Positions 21,899-31,861 of a stretch of DNA of 64,000 nt are shown in pieces (position 1 is the first letter of the stretch; each line of letters opens with the position of its first letter). The DNA lies in assembly GCA_017163975.1 (NCBI GenBank), contig JAFFSR010000347.1, forward strand, positions 10,297,501 through 10,361,500, read 5' to 3'. The position numbers and the translations under genes are program-made. The notes beneath the pieces were generated by a model, which saw only the letters and a program-made list of their open reading frames with translations, had not been told where the DNA came from and did not search any database. Origin of the DNA: Anastatus disparis (lineage: Eukaryota > Arthropoda > Insecta > Hymenoptera > Eupelmidae).

Positions 21899-22702
21899 TT
21901 AATCAATACGATGAAAGTGCAACGTCACTGTCAAGGTGCCAAAATCAAATGGTATTGGCTGACCTTGTTGATTTCTTATATCTATTTCAATAGTTTGAAA
22001 AGAGTTAAACAATAGCGGTATGTACATAGATGGTGAAAAGTTTTTTATTTTTACACCACCATATTTGCAATCCTCAGTATTTAAGGAAACCGCTCTTAAT
22101 AATTTACCTTGCATATCTCCGATTACATAAGGTTCACAGATGTCACTGTACACCATTAGAGTTGTTGGTAACCCATTAGAAAGATTAGCGGGGTAACTAG
22201 CTATAGTGGGTTCTTCTTTATCGACCTTGATAGCTTCATTTTTTCCAGTTTCAAACCCGAGAATTTTTCTCATTTCAAACCCGAGAATTTTTCTACATTC
22301 CTCTGTTAAACAAACGCGTCTGATTGATACGTATCCACCACGCTCTATCTGGAAACGTAGAGGGTCTTTTACACAGCTCAGATTGTTCACCTCCTCCACG
22401 AGACTTTCTAAATGTTTATAAACACCTGGACGTATAAAATTAATGGATGAAACGACCGGTGCAATTTTATTAGTCCCCAGCGACGATGGTGGTATAACTT
22501 TTACACAGACAAATCTTTCGTCCTCGTTTGGTGGAACATGTTGAAATGTCATAGGAATTTGGATCTCCGAAAGTGCAACACTCCAATATCCTTGCAGTCG
22601 TATTTGTTGTGGTAGATGAGTAACGAACCGTGTTGTAGTATTGTCAGGGAAATAATGCATACTACTATTACTAGGTAGTATAATGTAAAATTGATCCTTC
22701 AT
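21899..22702 (-). CDS. Polinton 2 penton-like minor capsid protein, intact
   Basis: Open for 267 codons from ATG 22702 to TAA 21899. The start overlaps the integrase stop as ATGA (22702-22699). The conserved N-terminus has ILPSNSSM and the middle has YSDICEPYVIGDMQGKLLR. The C-terminus ends in IEIDIRNQQGQPIPFDFG followed by VTLHF. This is the likely single jelly-roll penton or minor capsid protein of Polintons (family knowledge). An eight-residue segment RKILGFEM/T is directly repeated because of a 24-base tandem duplication at about 22245-22295. The element 1 copy lacks this duplication. The frame is otherwise uninterrupted. Confidence 0.75.
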   Translation of the reverse strand: MKDQFYIILPSNSSMHYFPDNTTTRFVTHLPQQIRLQGYWSVALSEIQIPMTFQHVPPNEDERFVCVKVIPPSSLGTNKIAPVVSSINFIRPGVYKHLESLVEEVNNLSCVKDPLRFQIERGGYVSIRRVCLTEECRKILGFEMRKILGFETGKNEAIKVDKEEPTIASYPANLSNGLPTTLMVYSDICEPYVIGDMQGKLLRAVSLNTEDCKYGGVKIKNFSPSMYIPLLFNSFQTIEIDIRNQQGQPIPFDFGTLTVTLHFHRID

Positions 22703-23421
22703 GATGTTTTTTCGATTTGGCTGGCTGCAACCCAGGAATGAAATTTATCGGGGTAACCTTTCCATTTAACAAAATATTTTCTATTCCGGCCACTTCCAGT
22801 ACTTTTTAAAATTTTTTCAACTTCGAAACTCGCGTTATTTAAATCCTTTTTCACTCTACTCAACTCGTGCTCGTAGAAACACCCTTCAATATCCTCATCA
22901 GCTAAATCTTTTAGAAAGTATACCGGTGGCGGGCGTGCTACTGAAATACGAGTAATTTTAAACAGTTCCAATGTCCACCCACCCTCGTATCCTTTCGCAA
23001 ACACGTTTCTTGCTCGACTGACCCGTACTAGGTCACCGATGGTGTATTTAGGTTTTCGGTACTTGGAGCAACCATATCGAGATTCTAAATTTTTTCAAGC
23101 TTTGTGGGCGTTGTAAATCGTAACAGATGCTGGCTCCATCTTGATGGATGAGTGTTTGCTATGATTGTAAGACTCTACCCTGAAGTAATGTGATAAACAG
23201 TTTCCGGGGTAGAACAACGCCGTGAGTGATGATTGGAGAATCCCTTGCGTGCCCAATGACTGCATTTTCTTGCTATCATTAGACAGGCAAGGGGATCGCG
23301 TAATTTTAGAGGTTTGCTAGTATACCTAGAACCCCTCTCAACCGTCTTTACCATGTGCCCGGATTGAGTCCAGGCTCAGCGAACTGATGGCAGTCTGGCA
23401 GCAGATTTTTTTCGTTAAACC

Positions 23422-23466
<45 letters not shown>

Positions 23467-24087
23467 ATTGTAAGACTCTAATATTTTTTCTAGAATATCA
23501 ACGTATCGACGAATGTTTTTATGCGTAAAATATCGCCACATCCGTTCCTTTATAGTTCTTATAAACTTTTCGGCTACAGCTGCTTTAATATCAGGACTTC
23601 GCACTATTCTTAATGAAATTTCATTTTTCTTCAACACTTCTTGCAGTTCCTTTCCTAGAAATTCTTCCCCCTTGTCCGTTTGAAAAATCACAGGTTTTCG
23701 ATTAGCACTGTTTTTCAAAATGTTTTCAAATGCTTTGGCAACACTTTTTGAAGTTTTATCCATGAGTGGTAAAGCCCATGCGTATTTACTCAAAATGTCG
23801 ATGACAACGAGGATGTAAGTGTAATTATCGTTATAAGTTTTGACCGCTCTCATATCCATCAAATCTGCCTCCCAGACGTCATCACGATTTCGAACATTGT
23901 AATGACGTCTAGGAAACCTGTGTCGTACAGGTCTGTGCAGATTGTAAACATCCTGACTCTCGAGCCAGTCGATTACTTTTCGAGCTGGGTATTTCTTTCG
24001 TACAAAGGTTATAATTTTATTAGCCCCCGCATATGTTTCTGGTCTTGGTGGACCAAAATAAAGCTTACTTAATTGTTTCTGCTTTAT
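22699..24087 (-). pseudogene. Polinton 2 integrase with chromodomain, interrupted
   Basis: This is a DDE integrase. The first Asp is in VWEADLMDM, the second in FQTDKGEEF and the Glu in AAVAEKF, 34 residues later, all present. A chromodomain segment (KYFVKWKGYPDKFHSW) is near the end. The gene is split by a retroposed insertion at 23178-23463, and removing it with one target copy (303 bases) keeps the frame. TGA at 23095-23097 adds a second break. No in-frame ATG is present at the expected start. ATA at 24085-24087 sits where an ATG overlapping the phospholipase stop would be, so the start was probably lost by one G-to-A change. The 3' end overlaps the penton-like gene by 4 bases. Confidence 0.9.
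23178..23463 (+). mobile_element. Poly-A retroposed insert (SINE or small-RNA retrocopy)
   Basis: The insertion is 286 bases and ends in about 36 A residues. Perfect 17-bp direct repeats (ATGATTGTAAGACTCTA, 23161-23177 and 23464-23480) flank it. This is the signature of target-primed reverse transcription using a LINE. The body is moderately GC-rich and non-coding, with hairpin-prone segments (CCTTGCG...; GGATTGAGTCCAGGCTC). It resembles a structured small RNA, but I could not match it to U1, U2, U4, U12, U3, 7SK or RNase P from inspection. A tRNA-type A/B box pair is not obvious. Confidence 0.85.
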
Positions 24088-24545
24088 TCTTGTTTTTTTC
24101 CTTTTGCTTGCTTCTTTGTCGGAATCATACACGCTTTTGTCTTCTTTATTTTCTTATCCCTGCATTTTATAGCCTTCTTAATACGTAAAAAAATTTTTTC
24201 AAAAGTAATTTTACTAACCATACAACAAGTACGTTCATCGGGTGGGGTTTCACTACCAAGCATCCGAGAAAAAGCTTTCTCTGCTAGTATTTGGTCAGCT
24301 CGACGATGATTTGTCGACTTCTTATTGGCATAGGCTATGTCATGTTCACGACACGCTTCATCAAGCGGGTTAATTCCAACGTCACCACGTTTAAGACGAT
24401 CAGCCAGTTTTGTTCCGGGTCCGCAAAATTTGTATCCTGGTACGTGCATCTCAAAAGGCATTAAATCAATTATAGAATCTAGAACAGACTTTTCCCCTTC
24501 ATCGTCTTTCTCTAATTTCAGAATTTCGTGCCCAGACGACTCCAT
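24084..24545 (-). CDS. Polinton 2 phospholipase A2 domain protein, intact
   Basis: A 153-codon open frame from ATG 24545 to TAA 24084. Residues 36-46 form a calcium-loop motif (PGYKFCGPGTK). The catalytic His68-Asp69 pair lies in EACREHDIAYA and a second Asp84 in RRADQILAEKAF. This is the secreted-type phospholipase A2 module known from parvovirus VP1 and from some adintovirus-like elements, where it breaches endosomal membranes during entry. A Lys-rich tail follows. No signal peptide or transmembrane segment is visible, consistent with a virion-carried enzyme. It sits between the conserved virion gene and the integrase, 68 bases from the former and overlapping the latter. Element 1 has no counterpart. 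It is unbroken while most neighbours are broken. Confidence 0.88.
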   Translation of the reverse strand: MESSGHEILKLEKDDEGEKSVLDSIIDLMPFEMHVPGYKFCGPGTKLADRLKRGDVGINPLDEACREHDIAYANKKSTNHRRADQILAEKAFSRMLGSETPPDERTCCMVSKITFEKIFLRIKKAIKCRDKKIKKTKACMIPTKKQAKGKKQE

Positions 24546-24613
24546 GTTTCCCCTGATTTCGGTGATCTGGCGACTTTCTTTGTTCTCTTTCTCTTTCTAC
24601 ACCCTTGTTCTTC

Positions 24614-25327
24614 CTAGCTGAGTTTGTTACTTCCACCGGACTTTGATTTGCTACTACCAGACTCTGGAGAAGCGAAAGGAGGAGCCTCATCGATTATCTG
24701 TAACACACGATCGTTCCCAATAGAAAGCCGAGGCGTCACAACACGTCGAAGTGCCAGAGCAAACTGACGAGCACCTGCTGGATTCACGTGTTGTCTCTTC
24801 CTCATAGCGTCGTTAACCATAATATTTGCCCCATGGATAGGAATGCCATCTATACATGTTGCACCATTACCATCCCAAGTGACGATGCCTGTGCCACGTA
24901 AATGTTGTAAAAGACCCGCTGCATTGGACCGGTATTTTAAAGGTACACTTTCCACAATTCGTGCATCTACACGATCTTCTAATTCTTCGACGACTCGTTT
25001 TGACTCTGCCTCAGCATCATCATTATTATCATCGTTGATAATATCAGCATCTTGCATATCATCGTTTTTCTTTGTAGTTTCTGTCTTCTTGTTACTAATA
25101 TCTTTAAAATGTAGATAACGTTGTAATGCTTGAGAATATCGTTGATATTTATTCCGCTCGCTCATATCGTCCGTAGAATTCAAGATATCACTCATCTCTG
25201 CATCCAGCCTGCTAACAGCAGTTCCTGGTGTTTGCAACGACTTTAACCCAGTGTTGGTGAAAAGTTTTTGTTGTGAGCGTTCCACACTCTCTTGTGGTAA
25301 CAAAATCATTTTTTTGGTGTGTTCCAT
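24614..25327 (-). CDS. Polinton 2 conserved virion-type protein
   Basis: Counterpart of 5300-6196. ATG 25327 (MEHTKKMILLPQES) to TAG 24614, about 237 codons with no internal stop. A block ending SRLDAEMSDILNS is followed by a helical region and then an acidic Asp/Asn/Glu-rich insert (about residues 90-115) absent in the element 1 copy. A VPLKYRSNAAGLLQHL block and a conserved ATCIDGIPIHGANI block come next. The C-terminus is Ser/Gly-rich. The upstream gene runs into it without a stop because of an A-run at 25328-25336, which I read as an indel. Function unknown. Confidence 0.6.
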   Translation of the reverse strand: MEHTKKMILLPQESVERSQQKLFTNTGLKSLQTPGTAVSRLDAEMSDILNSTDDMSERNKYQRYSQALQRYLHFKDISNKKTETTKKNDDMQDADIINDDNNDDAEAESKRVVEELEDRVDARIVESVPLKYRSNAAGLLQHLRGTGIVTWDGNGATCIDGIPIHGANIMVNDAMRKRQHVNPAGARQFALALRRVVTPRLSIGNDRVLQIIDEAPPFASPESGSSKSKSGGSNKLS

Positions 25328-25681
25328 TTTTTTTTTATTTTGATATAAGACTTTTGACAATACTGTACCAATGAGCGGTGCCAACAATATTGGCAAGAAT
25401 CCGCCGTGCTGTACGATAATTTTTTTTTTCGTAGCTAGATTCTTCTGAGGACTTGCCAATCATCTAAGAATGCCTGCGTGTTTACGTAATCGAGTTTTGT
25501 GCGTTCTGTTGAGAGAAACGTTAACGCGCAACACGTTGAGAGCACACTCACAAATGTATCTGACCAATTTGGGATCGGCTTTACGGAGCACGGCAGCGCG
25601 TCGTTCCCTGTTAAAATGGTAAAGCACTCTTAAAATATCTGTATGCTTTTGCCCGATAGGACCTCTAGTTTTCCGCTCCAT
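25328..25681 (-). pseudogene. Polinton 2 small basic protein with hydrophobic C-terminus
   Basis: Counterpart of 4933-5292. ATG 25681 overlaps the ATPase stop as TGATG. The shared Y-I-C-E-C-A-L-N core is followed by a basic segment. TGA at 25460-25462 breaks the frame (probably an Arg codon CGA). The C-terminal part then continues in the same frame with a basic stretch and a strongly hydrophobic GGFLPILLAPLIGTVLS segment. The natural stop is missing, so the frame flows into the next gene. Confidence 0.6.
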
Positions 25682-26361
25682 CACAAAGATACGACTGGAA
25701 GGTGATTACTCGAATCAACGCCTTTAAGCTGCTTTCGAGGTACGTAAACGTACTGATATTCGTCATCGGGGAAGATACAGGCACGAAAACGACAATTATC
25801 TGGAGTATTTTGTTTTAAATCTAGAAAAAGGTATCCAAATAGCCGTGAGGTGGCGTCCTAGTACGCCTCTTGTAAGAATCGTGGATCTTCAGGACAGAGC
25901 TGGCGCGAAAGATGTTGTATTTGTGTACGATCGCGTAAATTTCTAAACACGATCATGTATTGCGCGTTGAGCGAAATGTCTCGTTGGCCTTTTCCTTGAT
26001 GAAATATATTCTGTGTAATAAATATGACACTTAGGTTATTGTGATGACTCCCCTTTGTAAATAAGTTGACAATGGCGTTACTTGAGGATGATTCACGCTT
26101 CAGATCATCCAATATTAATAACTTTGGGCGTGAGTCACCAGCGTAGTCCGTACTTCGAGGAAGCCCCTCGCGAAATTCTATATGTCTCCCAAGCTCTTTG
26201 TAACCTGCCTGCCATTCAGCATGGTAAACGATCACGCGATCAAAACGTGTGTCACTCATACGATCGATGTATTTTAGAAATTTTTTTACAAACACTGTTT
26301 TGCCACAACCGGTAGGTTCGCAAAGCATAGATGTCCACGGGTGTTTCCATATAATATCCAT
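25681..26361 (-). pseudogene. Polinton 2 packaging ATPase, one nonsense codon
   Basis: FtsK/HerA-type packaging ATPase from ATG 26361 to TGA 25681-25683. Walker A reads EPTGCGKT at residues 14-21, so the first Gly of the loop is replaced by Glu (one G-to-A step). Walker B LLILDD is near residue 85, and IFITQN near 120 is the sensor-type strand. TAG at 25858-25860 follows residue 167. The sequence after it stays in frame and ends with a conserved FPDDEYQYVYVPR segment, also present in element 1. Both the stop and the Walker A change would be damaging. Confidence 0.88.
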
Positions 26362-26445
26362 GACTTACTGCTATAACAACTACTATTCTTCTCTGAAACT
26401 ATTAGCACACTAAACGTTCCAACAAAAAACACTGATAGTTATAGT

Positions 26446-26799
26446 TTATGACTTTGTAAAATCCATGTACTTTTTCACCAACACAGCTTCAATAATTTTA
26501 CCAATTCTCTCGATCCTCCATCTAAACTGTACCTGATCTCGTGCCGCTTGTTCCCACTCGCCACGCCGTGCAGCACGACTGGCGTAATTCCACACGTGTG
26601 ATATACGAATACTTGGTGAGTTGGGATCAAATCTCACACTTTTTTTCTCCATATTACCAGAGCTGTCTGCTGACAAAGCTAAAGTTTTTCTGGAGTCTAC
26701 GACAATCTTATAATCGCGGTGGGGCCCCTGCGCGGTCGCTCGCGTATCCACGAGAGCGTTGAAGAAGAGCTCGTCCTCCCACTGTCGTAATATTAACAC
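26446..26799 (-). CDS. Unknown ORF between polymerase and ATPase
   Basis: An open frame with an internal ATG at 26652 giving 68 codons (MEKKSVRFDPNS...). The frame continues upstream without an ATG, possibly from a splice acceptor near 26822. It has Arg/Trp-rich helices (SRAARRGEWEQAARDQVQFRWRIERIGKII). I do not recognise it. Position and strand fit a Polinton gene, and the basic helical character would suit a DNA-binding or virion role, but this is only inference. Confidence 0.4.
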   Translation of the reverse strand: MLILRQWEDELFFNALVDTRATAQGPHRDYKIVVDSRKTLALSADSSGNMEKKSVRFDPNSPSIRISHVWNYASRAARRGEWEQAARDQVQFRWRIERIGKIIEAVLVKKYMDFTKS

Positions 26800-27019
26800 A
26801 CGCCGCTGGCGAGCGCTACAGAACAGCTAGCTTTTTAGTGCATGCACGATTGGCTCCCACAACCGTGAGCGCGTTAGAGACGAGCTCGTCCCCCCATCAC
26901 TGCAATATTGCCTTTCTCCCCCTACCATTCACGGTCTCACGAGCGTTTTGGATTAGAAATTGTTTTGCGCATGCGTTCTTATCATTGTATACCTGCTCAG
27001 ACGATGTAGAGTTCAGTCG

Positions 27020-30000
27020 TTAACTGTGTCTGTATCCGTACGGGTAGCTTTTTTTCAACCCGACAAATCTTCTTTTACCATATACGGTTTTACAAGTTTT
27101 CGTCTCTGTAAGTGATAATACTTCGTGAAAATCTGTCCTTTTTATTGCCGGTGAAGATATAATAATTTCGTCCGTGTTACCCGATATTAACTCGCGTATA
27201 CTTTCATAATTAATTTTTTGACTATTTGAATGATTCAATCTTATACCTTTAATTTTACATACTGTTTGTTCAGAACCATCTGGAAGTTTACACTTATACG
27301 CGTAAAATTTCGGCCCACCAGAGGCAAAAGATGATATGTATGTACCAACACCTTTCTCCGCTAATTCATCAGTAAGTTCACCAAGCAGTGTACCGATCGG
27401 CAAATCGTGTTTGTCGTTCTTACTGACATAGAAAACGGAGTCTGTGTCATAGTACAGTGCACGCGATCCTAGTTTGTTCAAATAATCAAAAAGTTTAAGC
27501 CGGGATTGTGCTGTTGTGAAAGCTGCAATTACAACACTTGTCGTGCGTGACTGCAAGAGAGCTTTATCCTGATACTGCCAGTTCACGTACAATACCTGAT
27601 CGTTGACTGGGATGATACTGTTTACAACCACTTCAGCATTGGTAAGTAGTTCTGTCAATCTTGCTGGCTCTGTAACAACCTCTGTTTTAGCCATATTCTC
27701 TCGTTGCGCGAGCTTCCCCCATAACGAGTTTAAACATAGTTAAGCAACCGATCTCAAACCCGCATTAAAATTTATATCAGTTTTACTTAGACGAATACCC
27801 TCTTCACGTTCAAAGTTCTCTATATATCGATCCTTATGATCTTCGGTAATACACTCTGACGGGTAACCAGAAGCCTCGGTTTTTTGTTTAAAGAATTCAT
27901 CGATGTATTCGGTAAAAATACCACCTGTTCGCGTGACAGGATTATATTGTACAATCTCATATTGCCATATTTCGTAAACGTTTTGAATCACGTATCCTAT
28001 TTCTACAGCTTTTTTAGGCTGTTCTGACACCCATGTTCCATGTAATACCCGATCTATCGTATTATCGTGCATACAATCCATTTGAATTATTTGTTCACAG
28101 CACGTACGGCAAAGAGGAAAAATTAATTTTCCATGCATTTTAACTGGTAAAACATGGTGATACAAATTTCTGAGCGGGAGTACATCACACATGATAAGGC
28201 CTTCAACGTTACTGATGTCGTTGTTAACCCCTATGAGAGTTTGAGTTTCATTACCCACATATAACGTTGGATGACCCACAGGATATTTACCTCGTTTATA
28301 AATGTATGGATATAATGAACATACATCAACGTATTTAATTTTTTCATCACCCTCACACTCGTATAATTTTATCGTGTTACCAGTTCTACCACCGAAAAAT
28401 GCATCACGGGGGTCCAGCAGTTTACGATAAACAATATCGATATTCGCATCTATATATTCTCTCAATTCCTGGTTACGTAAAATTTCCCGCTCAAATTCGC
28501 AACCCCATATTTCAATGAGCGTATAATTGCCTGTTTTAATTTTTAAGGATACAGCACATGTTCTTTCATATCTGTCGTCAAGCGATTCGCCTGATGATAA
28601 TGTTTCATCTCTATTTATTCTGTAACATCGTGGACATCCATGCCAGAAGCACCCGTAAAATTGAAGAACTGTACCATTATGATCCTCATCTGTCCGTGGT
28701 AGAGCGTATCCATCAACAAGAATACCTTCAATAAGTCTCCTCTCGCGTCCATGCGCTGCATGCTCGATTCGACACTGTAGAACCTTTTGTTCCATCCAAT
28801 AAAACCATTGTATAGCTTTAATGGATTGATTATCAGCCATTCTGTACCCTCTCGCAGGCATAACACCTATTTGATTTTTTTTTAAAAACTTTTTCCTGTA
28901 AACTTGCATACACGATGAAGCTATGGTTGTGCACTCTTCGAATGGGTCTACATTAAACTTCATGAAATTTTTTCGAAATTCTAAACAGGCCTCTCTCAGT
29001 ATTTTAACATCTTGTTTACAATATTTTACGATTTCTTCTTGGAAATTAAATATGTATCCTGTATCTGTCTGTCGAATATACCATTCTATAAATTTTTCTC
29101 TTTCTTTACTGTTCATACCATCGACACCGTACATATCTAGACATGGTAAAGGACCGATATATAATTGGTTTTCTTCTGCGTTAAATAAATGTGGAAAAGT
29201 TTCTTTTTCTATATCTGACAACTCGTAAGATTTCGGTAAATCACATAGTGGCATATGAAAATAATTAAGACTATCGATAAATTTAACGCTTGAAATTTGC
29301 ATCAGAATTATTTTGGAACCGTTTAAAATCACCGTTGGTTTCTCCCGTGAACAATGGTTTTCTACGATATACTTGAATACAAATTGACAATCAAACCCTT
29401 GCGAATTGTGTGCTATACAAATAACTTTTTTAAACTTTTCACGTCGTGATAGAGCTAACCCGACAAATTGTTTTACTGGATCTTTTTGAAATACAAATTC
29501 ACGAATACCACACTCTTCACACATATTTGATATATTAGTATCCTCTAGACAAAAACTACAAACTTGTTGTACAACACACAGGTTAGGTACATGTATTTTT
29601 TTTATTTTCATCACCTAACACAGAAAGAGTTTGTTGTGTTTTAAAATCATAAAATAAATATAATATTTTAGATCTTTCCTTACCTTGCTCTATAGGCTGA
29701 ATATAGCAAAAGTGGTTGATCGTTAGCCGTTTGTTACAAATGTCACAAAATACAACTCCGCATTCATGTTTTTCACCGCGGTTTTTGACACGGATAGTTT
29801 TACAACGAATTTGACAAATTTTCACCGCTTTACAAACACTTACGTTTGTTTTAAACGATCGTGATTTCAAATGGTTCTCGAAACACGTATTACCAAAAAA
29901 CTCTCTAAAGCAATTTAAGCACTTTTTTATATCCGCACTGTTGTCACAAACTGGTGATTGCATGCACTTAAAACATCTATTAGAACATCTATGATCCATA

Positions 30001-30926
30001 GCGAACTTGTAACTTTTATTACATGGTATGCAATACCCTCTACTACCGGCTGCACCAGTCAAGTTTAGAATAGGTTGATAATGTCCTTGGTTTTCATAAT
30101 ACATTATACGTAGTGTATAAGATACGTTTTGGTATGTATCAATTACAACTTTTGTACCATCATAAAGAGGTATATCCCAACGCCCAAAATTCTGGAAAGA
30201 GTAAACCACAATAGCTGTGCTTTTTGTAGCCAGAAAAATTTAAAACTGATGAATTTCTTGTAAACCACACCCTGTTAATGGTATAGTAACCTGTGCTTGA
30301 TCAATGAGATCAAGAGCTGCTTTTTTTTGCTCCCTACTATTGTGCTGTCTAATACTATTCCAGTAATCGTGTAGTGTACCAGAGCGAATTTGTCCTCTTA
30401 CAGCATAGGCGAGTGCCGTAACTAATGATCTCGGAAAGCAAAGATTATCGTCGTTGCGTATAGTTAAAATTGATTTTTTGTACACGTGATCATCACTTAA
30501 TCAAACACGTCCGTTTTCCCTCATGTCCGGCACTATAACACACTTGATCACAAAGTTTTCATCTATGTCAAAGTCTTGAGAACTCTGTGAGACACTAAAT
30601 ATCATTTCCCACAAATCTTGAGTAGTGAAATTTCTAATAGGTCTGAAAGATAGCCATAATGGTCCATGAACAAAATGATCAGATAGTATCGTTACACCTA
30701 TAAAATCGGAAGGACTACGCCCATTCACTAATTGATTACGCAGATCATCTAAAGATTTATTTAACTACTTAAAAATGTTTGCTCCTGCTGGTGGTGATGA
30801 TATTCTTCCCGAAATCTCTACACCTTCTGCATTAAATCTTTGGTAAAATCGGGAAGTTTGGTTTTCAATTAAGAATATTGGTCTTTCTTGTGGCTTCTCC
30901 ACTTCTCGCTCCATACCTTCACCGCT
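27020..30926 (-). pseudogene. Polinton 2 DNA polymerase B, multiply broken
   Basis: Full-length protein-primed family B polymerase of Polinton type. In order it carries an N-terminal region (FIGVTI, PLWLSFRPIRNF), an NDDNLCFPRSLVTALAY block, a CxxC-rich region, exonuclease motif I (here Asp-Phe-Lys, where element 1 has Asp-Phe-Glu), motif A DVCSLYP, LNSLWGK, and motif C YYDTDS. Breaks are TAG 30765-30767, TGA 30501-30503, TAA 30240-30242, a frameshift in an A-run near 29600, and TAA 27740-27742. The last replaces the conserved Lys before CLNS, which is present in element 1. The start is spliced from upstream exons (31023-31742). It cannot make a working polymerase. Confidence 0.92.
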
Positions 30927-31022
30927 CTGTAACAGATCAACTTTATTTTTTCTTTTAATCTTAATATATATCTATATGTATTACTAAAAACATAGAAGTA
31001 ATAATATATCGATTATACTTAC

Positions 31023-31742
31023 GCTCCATTTCAACATCATTGGAAAACGATAAAGAGTTATCAGTAGATGATGATGACGATGACGATGAAGTTGAAAATG
31101 ATGACGATGATGATGATGATGATAACCTTCTGGATGACACTCTTCTTGATGATGATGATGATGGAATGACGGGGTTATCATCATCTTCTTCTTCCACAAC
31201 ACTTGCACTTGTAAGTTCTAGAAATACAAGAAAAATAAATTATAAAAAGTTAAAAAATATTCTTGTGTAAAAAACTTCTAGCTTTTAAAAATCTCTCTCA
31301 CTCACCAAACACGTATTCACAACCAGCGATAACCTTGTCACCTTCAATATCGTCTGCCATCCGTCGTAGTGCTAAAATGATTAATGTATTAATTATGTGT
31401 AGATATAGATTAAAGCATTTAAATTAATTAATTACCATTTTGTCGCAGCACCTCGTTCGAATCTGGATCTGAAAGATTTCTTTGTCGTATGACACTGTCC
31501 ACCATATCAAGTATAAATCTATTGTAAAATAATCCTCGTCGTTGTAAATAATTTATTGTTCGTACGGTACAATGTAATAGAATAAAACGTAATCTACTTA
31601 ATAACGCTTCTGTCGGTAAATTTCTTAAATTGCCACGCTGTATATTTTGACAAATTGTGCGTATCATCGGTTCGTGCGCAATAGCGAAACGTAGCACACA
31701 ATTGAGCACACTAAAAGCGTGAAATCTAGATACGTTTTCCAT
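31023..31742 (-). CDS. Three 5' exons upstream of polymerase 2
   Basis: Exon 1 runs 31742-31436 from ATG 31742 (MENVSRFHAFSVL), exon 2 31371-31306 and exon 3 31217-31023. The junctions have donors GTAATT, GTGAGT and GTAAGT, with acceptors TTTTAG and TTTCTAG. All are phase 1, and the frame stays open across both joins. Exon 1 codes a Leu/Arg-rich helical region. Exon 2 is short. Exon 3 is low-complexity acidic then Ser-rich (EEEDDD followed by Ser runs). The following acceptor (CAG at 30927-30929) would give a frame clash. An alternative AG at 30941-30942 would keep the polymerase frame. I therefore infer that these exons form the N-terminus of the polymerase transcript, but the last junction is unsure. 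Confidence 0.6.
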
Positions 31743-31796
31743 GATTATCTATCAAGCCTTCAAGTACAACTATGGAGCAAGCACTGTTTCGAGCGC

Positions 31797-31804
31797 ATTT
31801 TATA
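31797..31804 (-). promoter_or_regulatory. Candidate TATA box of polymerase 2 transcript
   Basis: TATAAAAT on this strand stands about 55-60 bases before ATG 31742, with an initiator-like ACAGTG about 20 bases downstream. A second TATATAAAA lies near 31870. Untested. Confidence 0.4.
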
Positions 31805-31861
31805 GCTGTCAGAATAAAAGAAATAAAGAGCAGCTGTGGCGCAAATAAAGAGACAATACAA

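Noticed and set aside
24084..24545. Integrated parvovirus fragment
   Set aside because: The phospholipase domain alone could suggest it, but there is no parvovirus replicase or capsid sequence, and the gene lies in tight order with Polinton genes.
31040..31270. Asp-rich ORF on the plus strand
   Set aside because: It is the antisense of the Ser-rich exon on the minus strand, made by trinucleotide repeats.
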